A DNA stretch of 45,856 bases. Source: Merdimmobilis hominis (GTDB lineage Bacteria; Bacillota; Clostridia; Oscillospirales; Ruminococcaceae). Below the pieces are notes generated by a model, which was not told the DNA's origin, searched no databases, and saw only the letters and a list, made by a program, of their open reading frames with translations. The DNA lies in the NCBI RefSeq assembly GCF_900104615.1, contig NZ_LT629939.1:1088435-1134290 (forward strand), given 5' to 3'. Both the position numbers and the translations under genes were made by a program. This document shows positions 15,943 through 23,213 of this stretch, in pieces (the first letter of the stretch is position 1; every line of letters begins with the position of its first letter).

Positions 15943-15967
15943 AAGTGGGCATTTTTTATGATACAAT
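15939..15967 (+). promoter_or_regulatory. promoter of yjjI-yjjW
   Basis: TTAAAA (15939-15944), 17-bp spacer, extended -10 TGATACAAT (15959-15967). The -10 runs directly into hairpin P1 of the structured element. A second TATAAT at 16211-16216 immediately before the ribosome site is too close to the gene for a normal leader. Confidence 0.5.
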
Positions 15968-16098
15968 CATCGCAAAGGCGATGATTGTGGAAGAAATCTC
16001 TGTTAGGGCGAAGCCCTTCCTGCCGCAAAGCGGCATCGAGATTTTTTCCAGTCCGCGAGGACCCGGAAATTACCCGCCGCAAAGGCGATAATTGGGGA
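15964..16098 (+). repeat. structured hairpin element, copy B
   Basis: Plus-strand order: P1 (CAATCATCGC aaag GCGATGATTG, 15964-15987), P2 first arm GGAAGAAATCTC (15989-16000), P3 (AGGGC gaa GCCCT, 16005-16017), P4 (TGCCGC aaa GCGGCA, 16021-16035), P2 second arm GAGATTTTTTCC (16038-16049), giving 12 pairs with one G-U. A P1-like sequence CCGCAAAGGCGATAATTG follows near 16078-16095. It forms the leader of yjjI. The rest of the leader (16099-16228) is GC-rich with short inverted repeats and no gene. Confidence 0.7.
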
Positions 16099-16228
16099 GG
16101 GAACCCTTTTGGGGCGGCGCGCCCTCCCCCTTTCTCCAGTTGTCCCCGGCCAGCAGCCCCACATATAGGGCGCCGCCAGCCCTTTTCACCAATGCGGATA
16201 CACCCGGCTATAATCAGGAGGTTACAGT

Positions 16229-17743
16229 ATGGATCAGTTGCAGCAAAAACAAGAGGAAATCCTGGGGATTCTCCGGGACCCCACCCTAACCCACGAACAG
16301 ACGGTGATGACCTTGGCCAAGGCGGCGGAAAACCTGCTTGCCACCCCCGGCGCGCCAGAGGAATATTACAAACTAAAGGAAGCCGGCATCATCTGCGACC
16401 TGTTTGAGGGCAACGCCCCTTACAGCCCCCGCTATATCCTGCCGGATTATGAAAAATTCTTCCGGGAGGGCAGCCAGTTCCTGCGCCTCGCCCCTCCCAC
16501 TACCCTGCTGGAGGCTATCACAAACCTGCTCATCCTCTACCACCATGTGCCGTCGGTGACCCATTTCCCAGTGTACATCGGCCGCATCGACCGGCTTTTG
16601 GAACCGTTTATTGAGGATGAAGCCAGCGCCAAGCCGCTGATCAAGCACTTTTTGATGCAGATTGACCGGACGGTCACCGACTCCTTCTGCCATGGTGACA
16701 TCGGGCCGGAGGCCACCCGGGCCGGGCGGATCATCCTGGAATGCGAACGGGAACTACAGGATTCCACCCCAAACCTCACCCTGCTGTACGATCCCCAGAT
16801 CACCCCCGATGACTTTGCCCTCCAGTGTGTGGAGGCCGCTTTGGACTGCGCCAAGCCCAGCTTTGCCAACCACCGGATGTTCCTCTCGGAATTTGGGGAG
16901 GACTACGGCATCGCCAGCTGCTACAACGGGCTGCCAGTGGGAGGCGGAGCCTATACCCTCACCCGGCTGGTTCTGGGCAAATTGGCAGAGACCGCCGCTT
17001 CCCGGGAGGATTTCTTCCAGCGGGCCCTTCCCCACGCGGTGGATGTGATGTGCCGCTTTATGGACGCCAAAATCAAATTCCTGGTGGAGGAGACCCCCAT
17101 CTTTTCCGCCAATTTCCTGGTCAAAGAGGGGCTGATCCGCCGGGAGCGGTTCAACGGCCTCTTCGGCATGGTGGGGATGAACGAATGCGTCAACACCCTC
17201 ATGGCCCTGGAGGGGAAACCCGACCGGTTTGGCCACAGCGAAGCCGCTGACGCCTTAGGGGTGGAAATTATGGAGGCCATCGACGCCCTGGTGAAGGCCC
17301 ACAAAAACCCCTACTGTGAATTCTGGAATGGCAGCTTTATCCTCCACGCCCAGGTGGGCATTGCCCAGGATCAAGGGATCAGCCCCGGCACCCGCATCGC
17401 CATCGGGGAGGAGATCCCCCTCTACGACCACCTGCGCCAGGCGGGCCTCTTCCACAAATACTTCCCCTCCGGCACCGGGGACATCTTCCCCTTTGACGCC
17501 ACCTCCGCCCGCAATCCCGCAGCGGTCCTGGATGTCATCAAAGGAGCCTTCCAGGTGGGCATCCGGTATTTTTCCACCTATTCCTCCGATAGCGACGTCA
17601 TCCGCATCACCGGATACCTGGTGAAAAAGTCGGATATCGAAAAGCTGGAACAGAACCAGCAGGTGGTCAACGACACCGTCTTCTTGGGCATGGGGGCCAA
17701 ACACAACGGCCATATCCTAGACCGGAAGGTGCGCAGCCTATGA
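16229..17743 (+). CDS. yjjI: YjjI-type glycyl radical enzyme
   Basis: Glycyl radical enzyme of the YjjI family, about 504 aa against roughly 516 in Escherichia coli; the reaction is unknown. The thiyl-radical cysteine is in the loop GMNECVN near residue 318, and the radical glycine is in the C-terminal RITGYLVKK near residue 459, after the finger-loop region with PFDATSARNP. The C-terminal KHNGHILDRKV tail is a family feature. Activity needs strict anaerobiosis. The stop overlaps the yjjW start by four bases (ATGA). The start ATG 16229 follows CAGGAGG. No microcompartment or substrate-import genes adjoin it. Confidence 0.9.
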   Translation: MDQLQQKQEEILGILRDPTLTHEQTVMTLAKAAENLLATPGAPEEYYKLKEAGIICDLFEGNAPYSPRYILPDYEKFFREGSQFLRLAPPTTLLEAITNLLILYHHVPSVTHFPVYIGRIDRLLEPFIEDEASAKPLIKHFLMQIDRTVTDSFCHGDIGPEATRAGRIILECERELQDSTPNLTLLYDPQITPDDFALQCVEAALDCAKPSFANHRMFLSEFGEDYGIASCYNGLPVGGGAYTLTRLVLGKLAETAASREDFFQRALPHAVDVMCRFMDAKIKFLVEETPIFSANFLVKEGLIRRERFNGLFGMVGMNECVNTLMALEGKPDRFGHSEAADALGVEIMEAIDALVKAHKNPYCEFWNGSFILHAQVGIAQDQGISPGTRIAIGEEIPLYDHLRQAGLFHKYFPSGTGDIFPFDATSARNPAAVLDVIKGAFQVGIRYFSTYSSDSDVIRITGYLVKKSDIEKLEQNQQVVNDTVFLGMGAKHNGHILDRKVRSL

Positions 17744-18579
17744 TCGCCCCGGTAAACAAAATCATCGACCACAGCGTAGTGGACGGGCCAGGCAACCGGA
17801 CTGCCGTCTTCTTCCAAGGGTGCCCCTTCCGCTGCCAATACTGCCACAACCCGGAGACCATGGCCCTGTGCACCCACTGCGGGGCCTGCGTCTCCGCCTG
17901 CCCGGCGGGGGCGCTCTCCCTGCGGGAGGGAAAAGTCCATTGGGAGGAAGCCCTCTGTGTGGGGTGTGACAGCTGCCTGCGGGCCTGCCCCCACCTCAGT
18001 TCCCCCAAGGTGAAGGAGATGACGGTGGAGGAGATCCTCTTGCGCATCCAGCAAAACCGCCCCTTTATCCGGGGGATCACCTGCTCTGGCGGGGAGTGCA
18101 CCCTCTATGCTGGTTTTATGGCGGAGCTGTTCGCCAAAACCAAGGCCATGGGCCTTACCAATCTGATCGACAGCAACGGCATCCTGGATTTTTCCCAGGC
18201 AGACGCCCTTCTGGAACACGCAGACGGGGTCATGTTGGACATTAAGTGTTTTGACCGGGCTGGCCACATCCGCCTCACCGGCAAAGACAATGACCTGGTG
18301 CTGCAAAACGCCGCCTACCTGGCCCGGCGGGGCCTGCTGCCGGAGGTGCGCACCGTGATTATCCCCGGGGTGCTGCCCAACGAGGAGACCGTCGCCCTGG
18401 TGAGCCGACTTCTTGCCCCTTACCAAGCAAACGGGCCCATCCGCTACAAGCTGATCGCCTTCCGGCCCATGGGGGTGCGGGAGGAATTCCGCTCCTTCCC
18501 GGTGCCCAGCCGGGCGGAGATGGAATCCCTGGCTACCCTCGCCAGGGAACAGGGCATGGCGGACGTGGCAATCGTATAA
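17740..18579 (+). CDS. yjjW: YjjW-type glycyl radical enzyme activase (radical SAM)
   Basis: Radical S-adenosylmethionine activase that would install the glycyl radical on YjjI. The SAM-cluster motif is CPFRCQYC near residue 28 (CxxxCxxC), preceded by the family signature DHSVVDGPGNRTAVFFQGC. Next come two inserted 4Fe-4S ferredoxin-type motifs, CTHCGACVSACP (about 48-59) and CVGCDSCLRACP (about 73-84), normal for this activase class. GITCSGGECTL is the glycine-rich SAM contact. Length 279 aa. It is translationally coupled to yjjI through an ATGA overlap and ends at a strong terminator. Confidence 0.93.
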   Translation: MIAPVNKIIDHSVVDGPGNRTAVFFQGCPFRCQYCHNPETMALCTHCGACVSACPAGALSLREGKVHWEEALCVGCDSCLRACPHLSSPKVKEMTVEEILLRIQQNRPFIRGITCSGGECTLYAGFMAELFAKTKAMGLTNLIDSNGILDFSQADALLEHADGVMLDIKCFDRAGHIRLTGKDNDLVLQNAAYLARRGLLPEVRTVIIPGVLPNEETVALVSRLLAPYQANGPIRYKLIAFRPMGVREEFRSFPVPSRAEMESLATLAREQGMADVAIV

Positions 18580-18610
18580 AAAGGGGATTTCCTGTTTTTT
18601 TACAAAATAT

Positions 18611-18640
18611 GCCGCCGGGGACAGGCCCCGGCGGTTTTTC
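18611..18640 (+). terminator. rho-independent terminator of yjjI-yjjW
   Basis: A 9-bp GC stem (CCGCCGGGG/CCCCGGCGG, loop ACAGG) is followed by T5, 30 bp past the yjjW stop. Confidence 0.9.
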
Positions 18641-19001
18641 TGTTATACTGAAAGAAAAGGGGGCGGTTCCCCAACATGGAGAAAGCGGGTGACAGCACGG
18701 GGAAATCTTTTTGTTTCTGGCCGCTTTAATCCTTGCGGTGAATGGGCCACGGAGACGGCAAGCCCGATTTTGTGAAGGACTCCTACATCCTCTGCCACCA
18801 GCGGTCAGACGGGCCTTACCAGGGCGCGGTAATCTCCATCCCAGAGAGCGTCTACTTTCCGGGCCTTTCCCCCGACCAGCAAAATCCTTTCCCCAAAGCC
18901 TTTGCCCTTCGGCATTTTTCTGTTATACTGTCAAGGCGGCCCGCCTGCGGGCCAAAGGAATACCCAACCGTACAGCTTTGCTATAATTAGGAGCGATCTA
19001 T
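18641..19001 (+). other. 361-bp gap with a duplicated promoter-like 16-mer and weak coding-like remnants
   Basis: The 16-mer TTTTTCTGTTATACTG occurs twice exactly, at 18635-18650 and 18915-18930; each contains an extended -10 (TGTTATACT) directly after a T-tract. Between them an ATG frame at 18742 could encode 82 residues, but it has no ribosome site, no recognisable family and a tail running through the second 16-mer. A palindrome GGCCCGC/GCGGGCC (about 18938-18953) and TGCTATAAT (about 18978-18986) precede dus. I favour a decayed gene plus regulatory DNA, not a functional protein. Confidence 0.35.
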
Positions 19002-19973
19002 TTGAAATTAGGCAACATTATTTTACCCCAAACCGCCTGTCTGGCCCCCATGGCCGGGGTGGCCGACCGGGCCTTCCGGCAGATCTGCCGGGAACACGGG
19101 GCTTGCTACGTCATCGGCGAAATGGCCAGCGCCAAGGGCTTGACCTATGGCGACAAAAAAACGCCCGAACTGTTGGAAGTCTCCCCCGAGGAACGGCCTA
19201 TGGCGGTACAGCTCTTCGGGGATGAGCCGGACACCATGGCAAAAGCCGCCCAGATGGCCCTAGCCTACCAGCCGGACGCCATCGACATCAACATGGGCTG
19301 CCCCGCCCCCAAAATAACCGGCGGCGGCAGTGGCAGCGCCCTAATGAAAACCCCAGAACTGGCCGCCCAGATCATTCGGGCGGTGCGGGCAGCGGTGGAC
19401 CTCCCCTTGACGGTGAAGTTCCGCAAGGGCTGGGATTCCAATTCGGTCAACGCGGTGGAGTTTGCCAAGATGGCCGAAGCCTGCGGGGCGGATGCCATAG
19501 CCATCCACGGCCGCACCCGGGCCCAGATGTACGCCCCCACCGCCGATTGGGCTATCATCCGCCAGGTGAAGGAGGCCGTCTCCATCCCGGTGATCGGCAA
19601 CGGGGATGTGGATTCGGTGGACAGCGCCATCCGCATGTACGAGGAGACCGGCTGCGACCTGGTCATGATCGGCCGGAGGGCATTGGGTTCCCCCTGGGTG
19701 TTTGGCCAGATCCGGGATTACTTCCTCACAGGCGAGCGCACTCCCGACCCCTGTTTGGAGGAGCGGATGGCCGTCATGCTGCGCCACCTGACCCTCATGT
19801 GTCAATACAAAGGGGAATCCCACGCCATGCGGGAGGCCCGGAAACATGTGGCCTGCTACATGAAAGGGCTGCGGGGCGCCCCCAAATTCCGCAAAGCGGC
19901 AGGGGAGCTGTGCACATTGGACGACGTCCGCCGCCTCATCCAAGAGGTGAAGGATCAAAACCCCGAGCTGTAA
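19002..19973 (+). CDS. dus: tRNA-dihydrouridine synthase (DusB-like)
   Basis: FMN-dependent enzyme that reduces uridines in the tRNA D-loop using NADPH. The TIM-barrel shows MAGVADRAFR near residue 17, the DINMGCPAPKITGGGSGSALM active-site stretch with the catalytic Cys near residue 100, the FMN/phosphate motif LPLTVKFRKGWD, and VIGNGDV and MIGRRALGSPW. The C-terminal helical domain has CQYKGESHAMREARKHVACY, typical of the DusB class. The start is TTG 19002 after AGGAG. It is followed 24 bp later by a FabG-like gene, suggesting one transcript. 323 aa is normal. Confidence 0.93.
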   Translation: MKLGNIILPQTACLAPMAGVADRAFRQICREHGACYVIGEMASAKGLTYGDKKTPELLEVSPEERPMAVQLFGDEPDTMAKAAQMALAYQPDAIDINMGCPAPKITGGGSGSALMKTPELAAQIIRAVRAAVDLPLTVKFRKGWDSNSVNAVEFAKMAEACGADAIAIHGRTRAQMYAPTADWAIIRQVKEAVSIPVIGNGDVDSVDSAIRMYEETGCDLVMIGRRALGSPWVFGQIRDYFLTGERTPDPCLEERMAVMLRHLTLMCQYKGESHAMREARKHVACYMKGLRGAPKFRKAAGELCTLDDVRRLIQEVKDQNPEL

Positions 19974-19997
19974 CCACCCAAGAAGGAGGGGAATTCC

Positions 19998-20732
19998 ATG
20001 GCAAAAACCGTTCTCATCACCGGCGGAAGCCGGGGCATTGGCCAGGCTTGTGCCATCGCCTTTGCCAGGCAGGGCTATCAGGTGGCCATCAACTACATCC
20101 ATTCCAAAGAGAAGGCGGAGGCGCTGGCTCAAGAGCTGTCCGCCCAAGGGCATCCAGCCCTGGCTGTGGGGGCTGATGTCTCCCGGAAGGACCAGGTGGA
20201 AGCCATGTTCCAGCAGGTGGAAGCGGCGTTCGGCCCGGTGGACATCCTGGTCAACAACGCGGGCATCGCCCAGCAGAAGCTGTTTACCGACCTGACCGAA
20301 GAGGATTGGGACCGGATGTTCCAGGTGGACGTCAAGGGCATGTTCCTCTGCTGCCAGCGTGCCCTTCGCACCATGCTCCACAGCCACAGCGGCTCAATCG
20401 TCAACCTATCCTCCATCTGGGGGATCAGCGGCGCCTCCTGCGAGGTCCACTACTCGGCGGCCAAAGCGGCGGTCATCGGCCTGACCAAGGCCTTGGCCCA
20501 GGAGCTTGGCCCCTCCCACATCCGGGTCAACTGTGTGGCCCCCGGGGTGATCAACACCGAGATGAACGGCCTTTTGGGGGAGGAGACCTTGGCAGCCCTG
20601 GCGGAAGAAACCCCTTTGGGCATTCTGGGGGAGCCGGAGGATGTGGCCAAAGCGGTCCTCTTCCTCGCCGGGGAAGAAGCCCGATTCATCACCGGCCAGG
20701 TTTTAAGCCCCAATGGCGGGTTTGTCATATAA
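19998..20732 (+). CDS. SDR-family 3-oxoacyl-ACP reductase-like (FabG/YmfI-like)
   Basis: Short-chain dehydrogenase/reductase of 244 aa. The NAD(P)-binding motif is TGGSRGIGQ near residue 8; NNAG is at about 88-91; the catalytic tetrad is visible as the Ser in NLSSIWG, then YSAAK (Tyr and Lys) near residue 150. VAPGVINTEM and the end VLSPNGGFVI are normal for FabG-type proteins. It lies outside a fatty-acid synthesis cluster, so it may be a paralogue with another ketone substrate, such as the YmfI group. The start ATG 19998 follows AAGGAGGGG. Confidence 0.88.
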   Translation: MAKTVLITGGSRGIGQACAIAFARQGYQVAINYIHSKEKAEALAQELSAQGHPALAVGADVSRKDQVEAMFQQVEAAFGPVDILVNNAGIAQQKLFTDLTEEDWDRMFQVDVKGMFLCCQRALRTMLHSHSGSIVNLSSIWGISGASCEVHYSAAKAAVIGLTKALAQELGPSHIRVNCVAPGVINTEMNGLLGEETLAALAEETPLGILGEPEDVAKAVLFLAGEEARFITGQVLSPNGGFVI

Positions 20733-20734
20733 CA

Positions 20735-20776
20735 GCGCGCGGCAAAAGGAAACATTCCTTTTGCCGCGCTTTTTTC
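20735..20776 (+). terminator. rho-independent terminator after dus-fabG-like
   Basis: A long perfect stem (GCGCGGCAAAAGGAA/TTCCTTTTGCCGCGC, loop ACA) is followed by T6, directly after the stop. Confidence 0.95.
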
Positions 20777-20879
20777 TTTTTAAAAACATCCCTCAAAACA
20801 GCCTTTTTCCATTTCTTTTTGGGGATTTTTCAAAAGGAAGTTCTTCAAAATGCGTCCCCCTATATCTTTTTATTCTCTT

Positions 20880-20891
20880 TTGATGTATAAT
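20880..20891 (+). promoter_or_regulatory. candidate promoter of the NCS2 permease gene
   Basis: A consensus TATAAT (20886-20891) with an upstream T-rich stretch stands 64 bp before the GTG start. The -35 is weak. The short leader has a 5-bp hairpin (TGGGG/CCCCA near 20911-20925). I looked for a purine riboswitch and did not find its conserved loops. Confidence 0.45.
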
Positions 20892-20954
20892 ATACATTCA
20901 GTTTGTTCCTGGGGCCTGTCCCCAAAATATGTGTTTGATGAGAGGAGTTCTATC

Positions 20955-22349
20955 GTGCTGGAAAAACTGTTTCATCTCAAAGAGAACCACACCAATGTTA
21001 AAACAGAGGTGATGGCCGGCCTGACTTCATTTTTCACTATGGCCTACATCATCTTTGTAAACCCCCAAATTCTCTCCGCCTCGGGCATGGATGCCGGCGC
21101 TGTCATGCTGGCCACCTGCGTATCCGCCGCCATTGGCACCTTCCTTATGGCATTCCTTGCCAACTACCCCTTTGCCCTTGCCCCCGGCATGGGCCTCAAC
21201 GCCTTTTTTGCCTATACAATCTGCGGCTCTATGGGTTATTCCTGGCAGGCCGCACTGGCTGCGGTATTTACCTCCGGCTGTATTTTTGTGCTGATCACCG
21301 TCACCGGTGTCCGGGAAGCCATTGTCCGCGCCATCCCCAAATCGCTGAAAAATGCTATTTCGGTGGGAATCGGCTTCTTCATCGCCTTTATCGGCCTGAA
21401 AAATGCCGGCCTTTTGAAGTTTACCATTGACCCCGGCAACTACACCCTGCTGGATTCCGGCACTGTTCTTGCCAACGCCACCCCCATCCCCGCTTTCAAC
21501 TTTACCGGGGCCTCTACCCAGCTGGCCATCTTCGGCCTCGTTGTGCTGGCAATCCTCTATGTCCGTCAAGTCAAAGGCTCCCTTTTTGTGGGTATCTTGG
21601 CCACCTCTGCAGTTGGCTGTCTGCTCCAGTTCGGTTTGGGGATTGATGTAGGGGTCTCTGCCCCAACCGGCCTCTCCTCCATCCCCTCTTTGGCCCCCAC
21701 CTTCGGCCAGTTTGTCAAAGGCTTCGGTGAGCTTTTCAACTTCCAGGAAGGATTCGCCGTGGGTCTCACCTCGGTAATCTCAGTTCTCATCGCTCTGGTG
21801 CTGGTGGATATGTTCGACACCATCGGCACATTGATTGGCACCGCCGCCCGCGCCGGCATGCTGGATGAGGAGGGTAACCTGCCCCGTGCCAACGGCGCTT
21901 TGATGGCTGACGCCATCGCCACTGTCTGCGGCGCTGTCATGGGCACCTCTACCGTCACCACCTTTGTAGAATCCGCTTCTGGTGTTTCTGAAGGCGGGCG
22001 CACCGGCCTCACCGCACTGACCACCGGTGTCCTGTTCCTGGCCGCAGTGGTAGCCGCACCCTTCCTGGGGCTGATCCCCACTGCCGCCACCGCCCCGGTG
22101 CTGATCGTAGTCGGCGTGCTGATGATGGCCAATGTCCGGGAAATTGACTGGCTGGATTTTGAAACTGCCATGCCCGCTTTTCTGACCATCGCCTGCATGC
22201 CTTTTGCCTACAGTATCGCCGATGGCATCGCCGCAGGCTTCCTGTTCTACACCTTGATCAAACTGTTCCGGGGTAAAGCCAAGGAAGTTCACCCCATTTT
22301 GTATGTTTTGTGCGTCTTGTTTGTCCTGCGGTTCATCATTGTCATGTAA
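20955..22349 (+). CDS. NCS2-family purine permease (AzgA/PbuG-like)
   Basis: Integral membrane nucleobase transporter with about 12-14 helices, 464 aa. Diagnostic AzgA-branch features: TEVMAGLTSFFTMAYIIFVNP near residue 20, the PFALAPGMGLNAFF half-helix near residue 84, and the second repeat VDMFDTIGTLIGTAARAGMLDEEG near residue 290 carrying the substrate-binding Asp/Glu. GTSTVTTFVESASGVSEGGRTGL follows. These place it in the adenine/guanine/hypoxanthine group and not with uracil permeases. The start is GTG 20955 after GAGAGGAG; the earlier in-frame ATG at 20850 lies upstream of the promoter. Codon use looks less GC-biased than the neighbours. Confidence 0.92.
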   Translation: MLEKLFHLKENHTNVKTEVMAGLTSFFTMAYIIFVNPQILSASGMDAGAVMLATCVSAAIGTFLMAFLANYPFALAPGMGLNAFFAYTICGSMGYSWQAALAAVFTSGCIFVLITVTGVREAIVRAIPKSLKNAISVGIGFFIAFIGLKNAGLLKFTIDPGNYTLLDSGTVLANATPIPAFNFTGASTQLAIFGLVVLAILYVRQVKGSLFVGILATSAVGCLLQFGLGIDVGVSAPTGLSSIPSLAPTFGQFVKGFGELFNFQEGFAVGLTSVISVLIALVLVDMFDTIGTLIGTAARAGMLDEEGNLPRANGALMADAIATVCGAVMGTSTVTTFVESASGVSEGGRTGLTALTTGVLFLAAVVAAPFLGLIPTAATAPVLIVVGVLMMANVREIDWLDFETAMPAFLTIACMPFAYSIADGIAAGFLFYTLIKLFRGKAKEVHPILYVLCVLFVLRFIIVM

Positions 22350-22350
22350 A

Positions 22351-22392
22351 TAAAAAAGCGCCCTTCCCGATCAGGAAGGGCGCTTTTTATTT
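22351..22392. terminator. bidirectional rho-independent terminator
   Basis: An 11-bp stem (AGCGCCCTTCC/GGAAGGGCGCT, loop CGATCA) is flanked by A6 and T5. It serves the NCS2 gene (plus) and the facing QueT-type gene (minus). Confidence 0.93.
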
Positions 22393-22445
22393 AGGCAGGG
22401 TCAAAAGAAGGTTGGCAAGCTCATTCCCTGCCGTTCTTTGACCCA

Positions 22446-22970
22446 CTAAAATAATTTTTGATCCAGGCCGGTTTTTTGCATCCAATACACCAGCACAAGG
22501 CCCAGCACATAGCAGGGCACCAGCTGGCCCGCCGCCACCGACAGGGCGTTGGTGAGAAAGATGGGAAAGTTCCAGCCTCCGGCCATAGCGGTCATAAGCT
22601 CCCACCCGATGACCACCCCGTTGACCAGGATAGGGGGCAAGGGGGAGAGGATGGGCAGGCCCTTCCAGGTAATTTTCCGCAGCTTCCAGGTCATCCAGGC
22701 GGCGACCAGGGTGGCCAGGCTGCCGAAAAAAATGTCCAGCAACCCCAGGATGCTGGTTCCGGTGACCATGCCGTAGAAATTTGTCAGGGCACAGCCTAGG
22801 GTCAGCCCTCCAATGGCCATGGGGGAGAACACCGGCAGCAGGGTCAGGGCCTCCGCCACCCGCATCTGCACCGCCCGGAAGCTGATGGGCGCAAAAACTA
22901 CACCCAGCGCCACATACAGGGCGGCGATCATCGCGCCCTTCACCATACGGTTCACGCTCGTTTGTTTCAT
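22446..22970 (-). CDS. queT: QueT-family transporter (predicted queuosine-precursor ECF S component)
   Basis: Membrane protein of 174 aa with about five helices, matching the QueT (COG4708) family, predicted to import preQ1 or a related queuosine precursor through a shared ECF energising module. The family core QMRVAEALTLLPVFSPMAIGGLTLGC lies at about residues 35-60 and is followed by NFYGMVTGTSILGLLDIFFGS. No ECF ATPase or T component is nearby, as usual for group II ECF systems. The start ATG 22970 has AAAGGA 14 bases upstream, longer than ideal, inside a structured leader. The leader may therefore control translation. Confidence 0.83.
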   Translation of the reverse strand: MKQTSVNRMVKGAMIAALYVALGVVFAPISFRAVQMRVAEALTLLPVFSPMAIGGLTLGCALTNFYGMVTGTSILGLLDIFFGSLATLVAAWMTWKLRKITWKGLPILSPLPPILVNGVVIGWELMTAMAGGWNFPIFLTNALSVAAGQLVPCYVLGLVLVYWMQKTGLDQKLF

Positions 22971-23072
22971 GGGTATTCACTTTTCCTTTCGTAGTGTGGT
23001 TTAAAGTCAGGAACTTGCGACTGACTGCCCACAGGGCCTATCTATTATAAAGCCTGTCCCTCCTATTTGCAA
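22971..23072 (-). promoter_or_regulatory. strong promoter and structured leader of queT
   Basis: Minus strand TTGCAA (23067-23072), 17-bp spacer, TATAAT (23044-23049). The roughly 65-base leader can fold: TGTGG pairs with CCACA around an inner AGTCAG/CTGACT hairpin with a ten-base loop, and GCCC/GGGC lies before it. The ribosome site AAAGGA follows at once. Homologues are often controlled by preQ1 riboswitches, but I could not fit the class I, II or III consensus from memory, so this is a candidate only. Confidence 0.5.
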
Positions 23073-23121
23073 CAAAAATTTTCTTTTGCAGCCTTCTTAT
23101 TTATTCCGTAAAAACATAACA

Positions 23122-23197
23122 TCTTGTAAAAATCCCCGGTATCATATAAACTGGTAACTGTGTAATACAATTCTTGGTTTGCCCGCTTTTTGCGGGC
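23122..23197 (+). promoter_or_regulatory. pyrK promoter region with a leader hairpin
   Basis: Candidate promoters are TCTTGT-17-TATAAA (-10 at 23145-23150) or a -10 TACAAT at 23166-23171. A perfect hairpin GCCCGC-TTTTT-GCGGGC (23181-23197) sits six bases before the ribosome site. A T5 loop is unusual. I see no PyrR-binding motif. Confidence 0.4.
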
Positions 23198-23213
23198 AGG
23201 ACGGAGGTTCATG

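Noticed and set aside
18742-18990. 82-residue protein between yjjW and dus
   Set aside because: No ribosome site, no recognisable domain, and its 3' part runs through promoter-like repeats and a palindrome. Kept only as a coding-like remnant.
20892-20954. Purine riboswitch before the NCS2 permease
   Set aside because: The leader is only about 60 bases and lacks the conserved three-way junction and kissing loops of the purine aptamer.
22971-23040. Class I preQ1 riboswitch before queT
   Set aside because: The A-rich tail and the conserved loop of class I are not present in the right order, so I report only a candidate structured leader.
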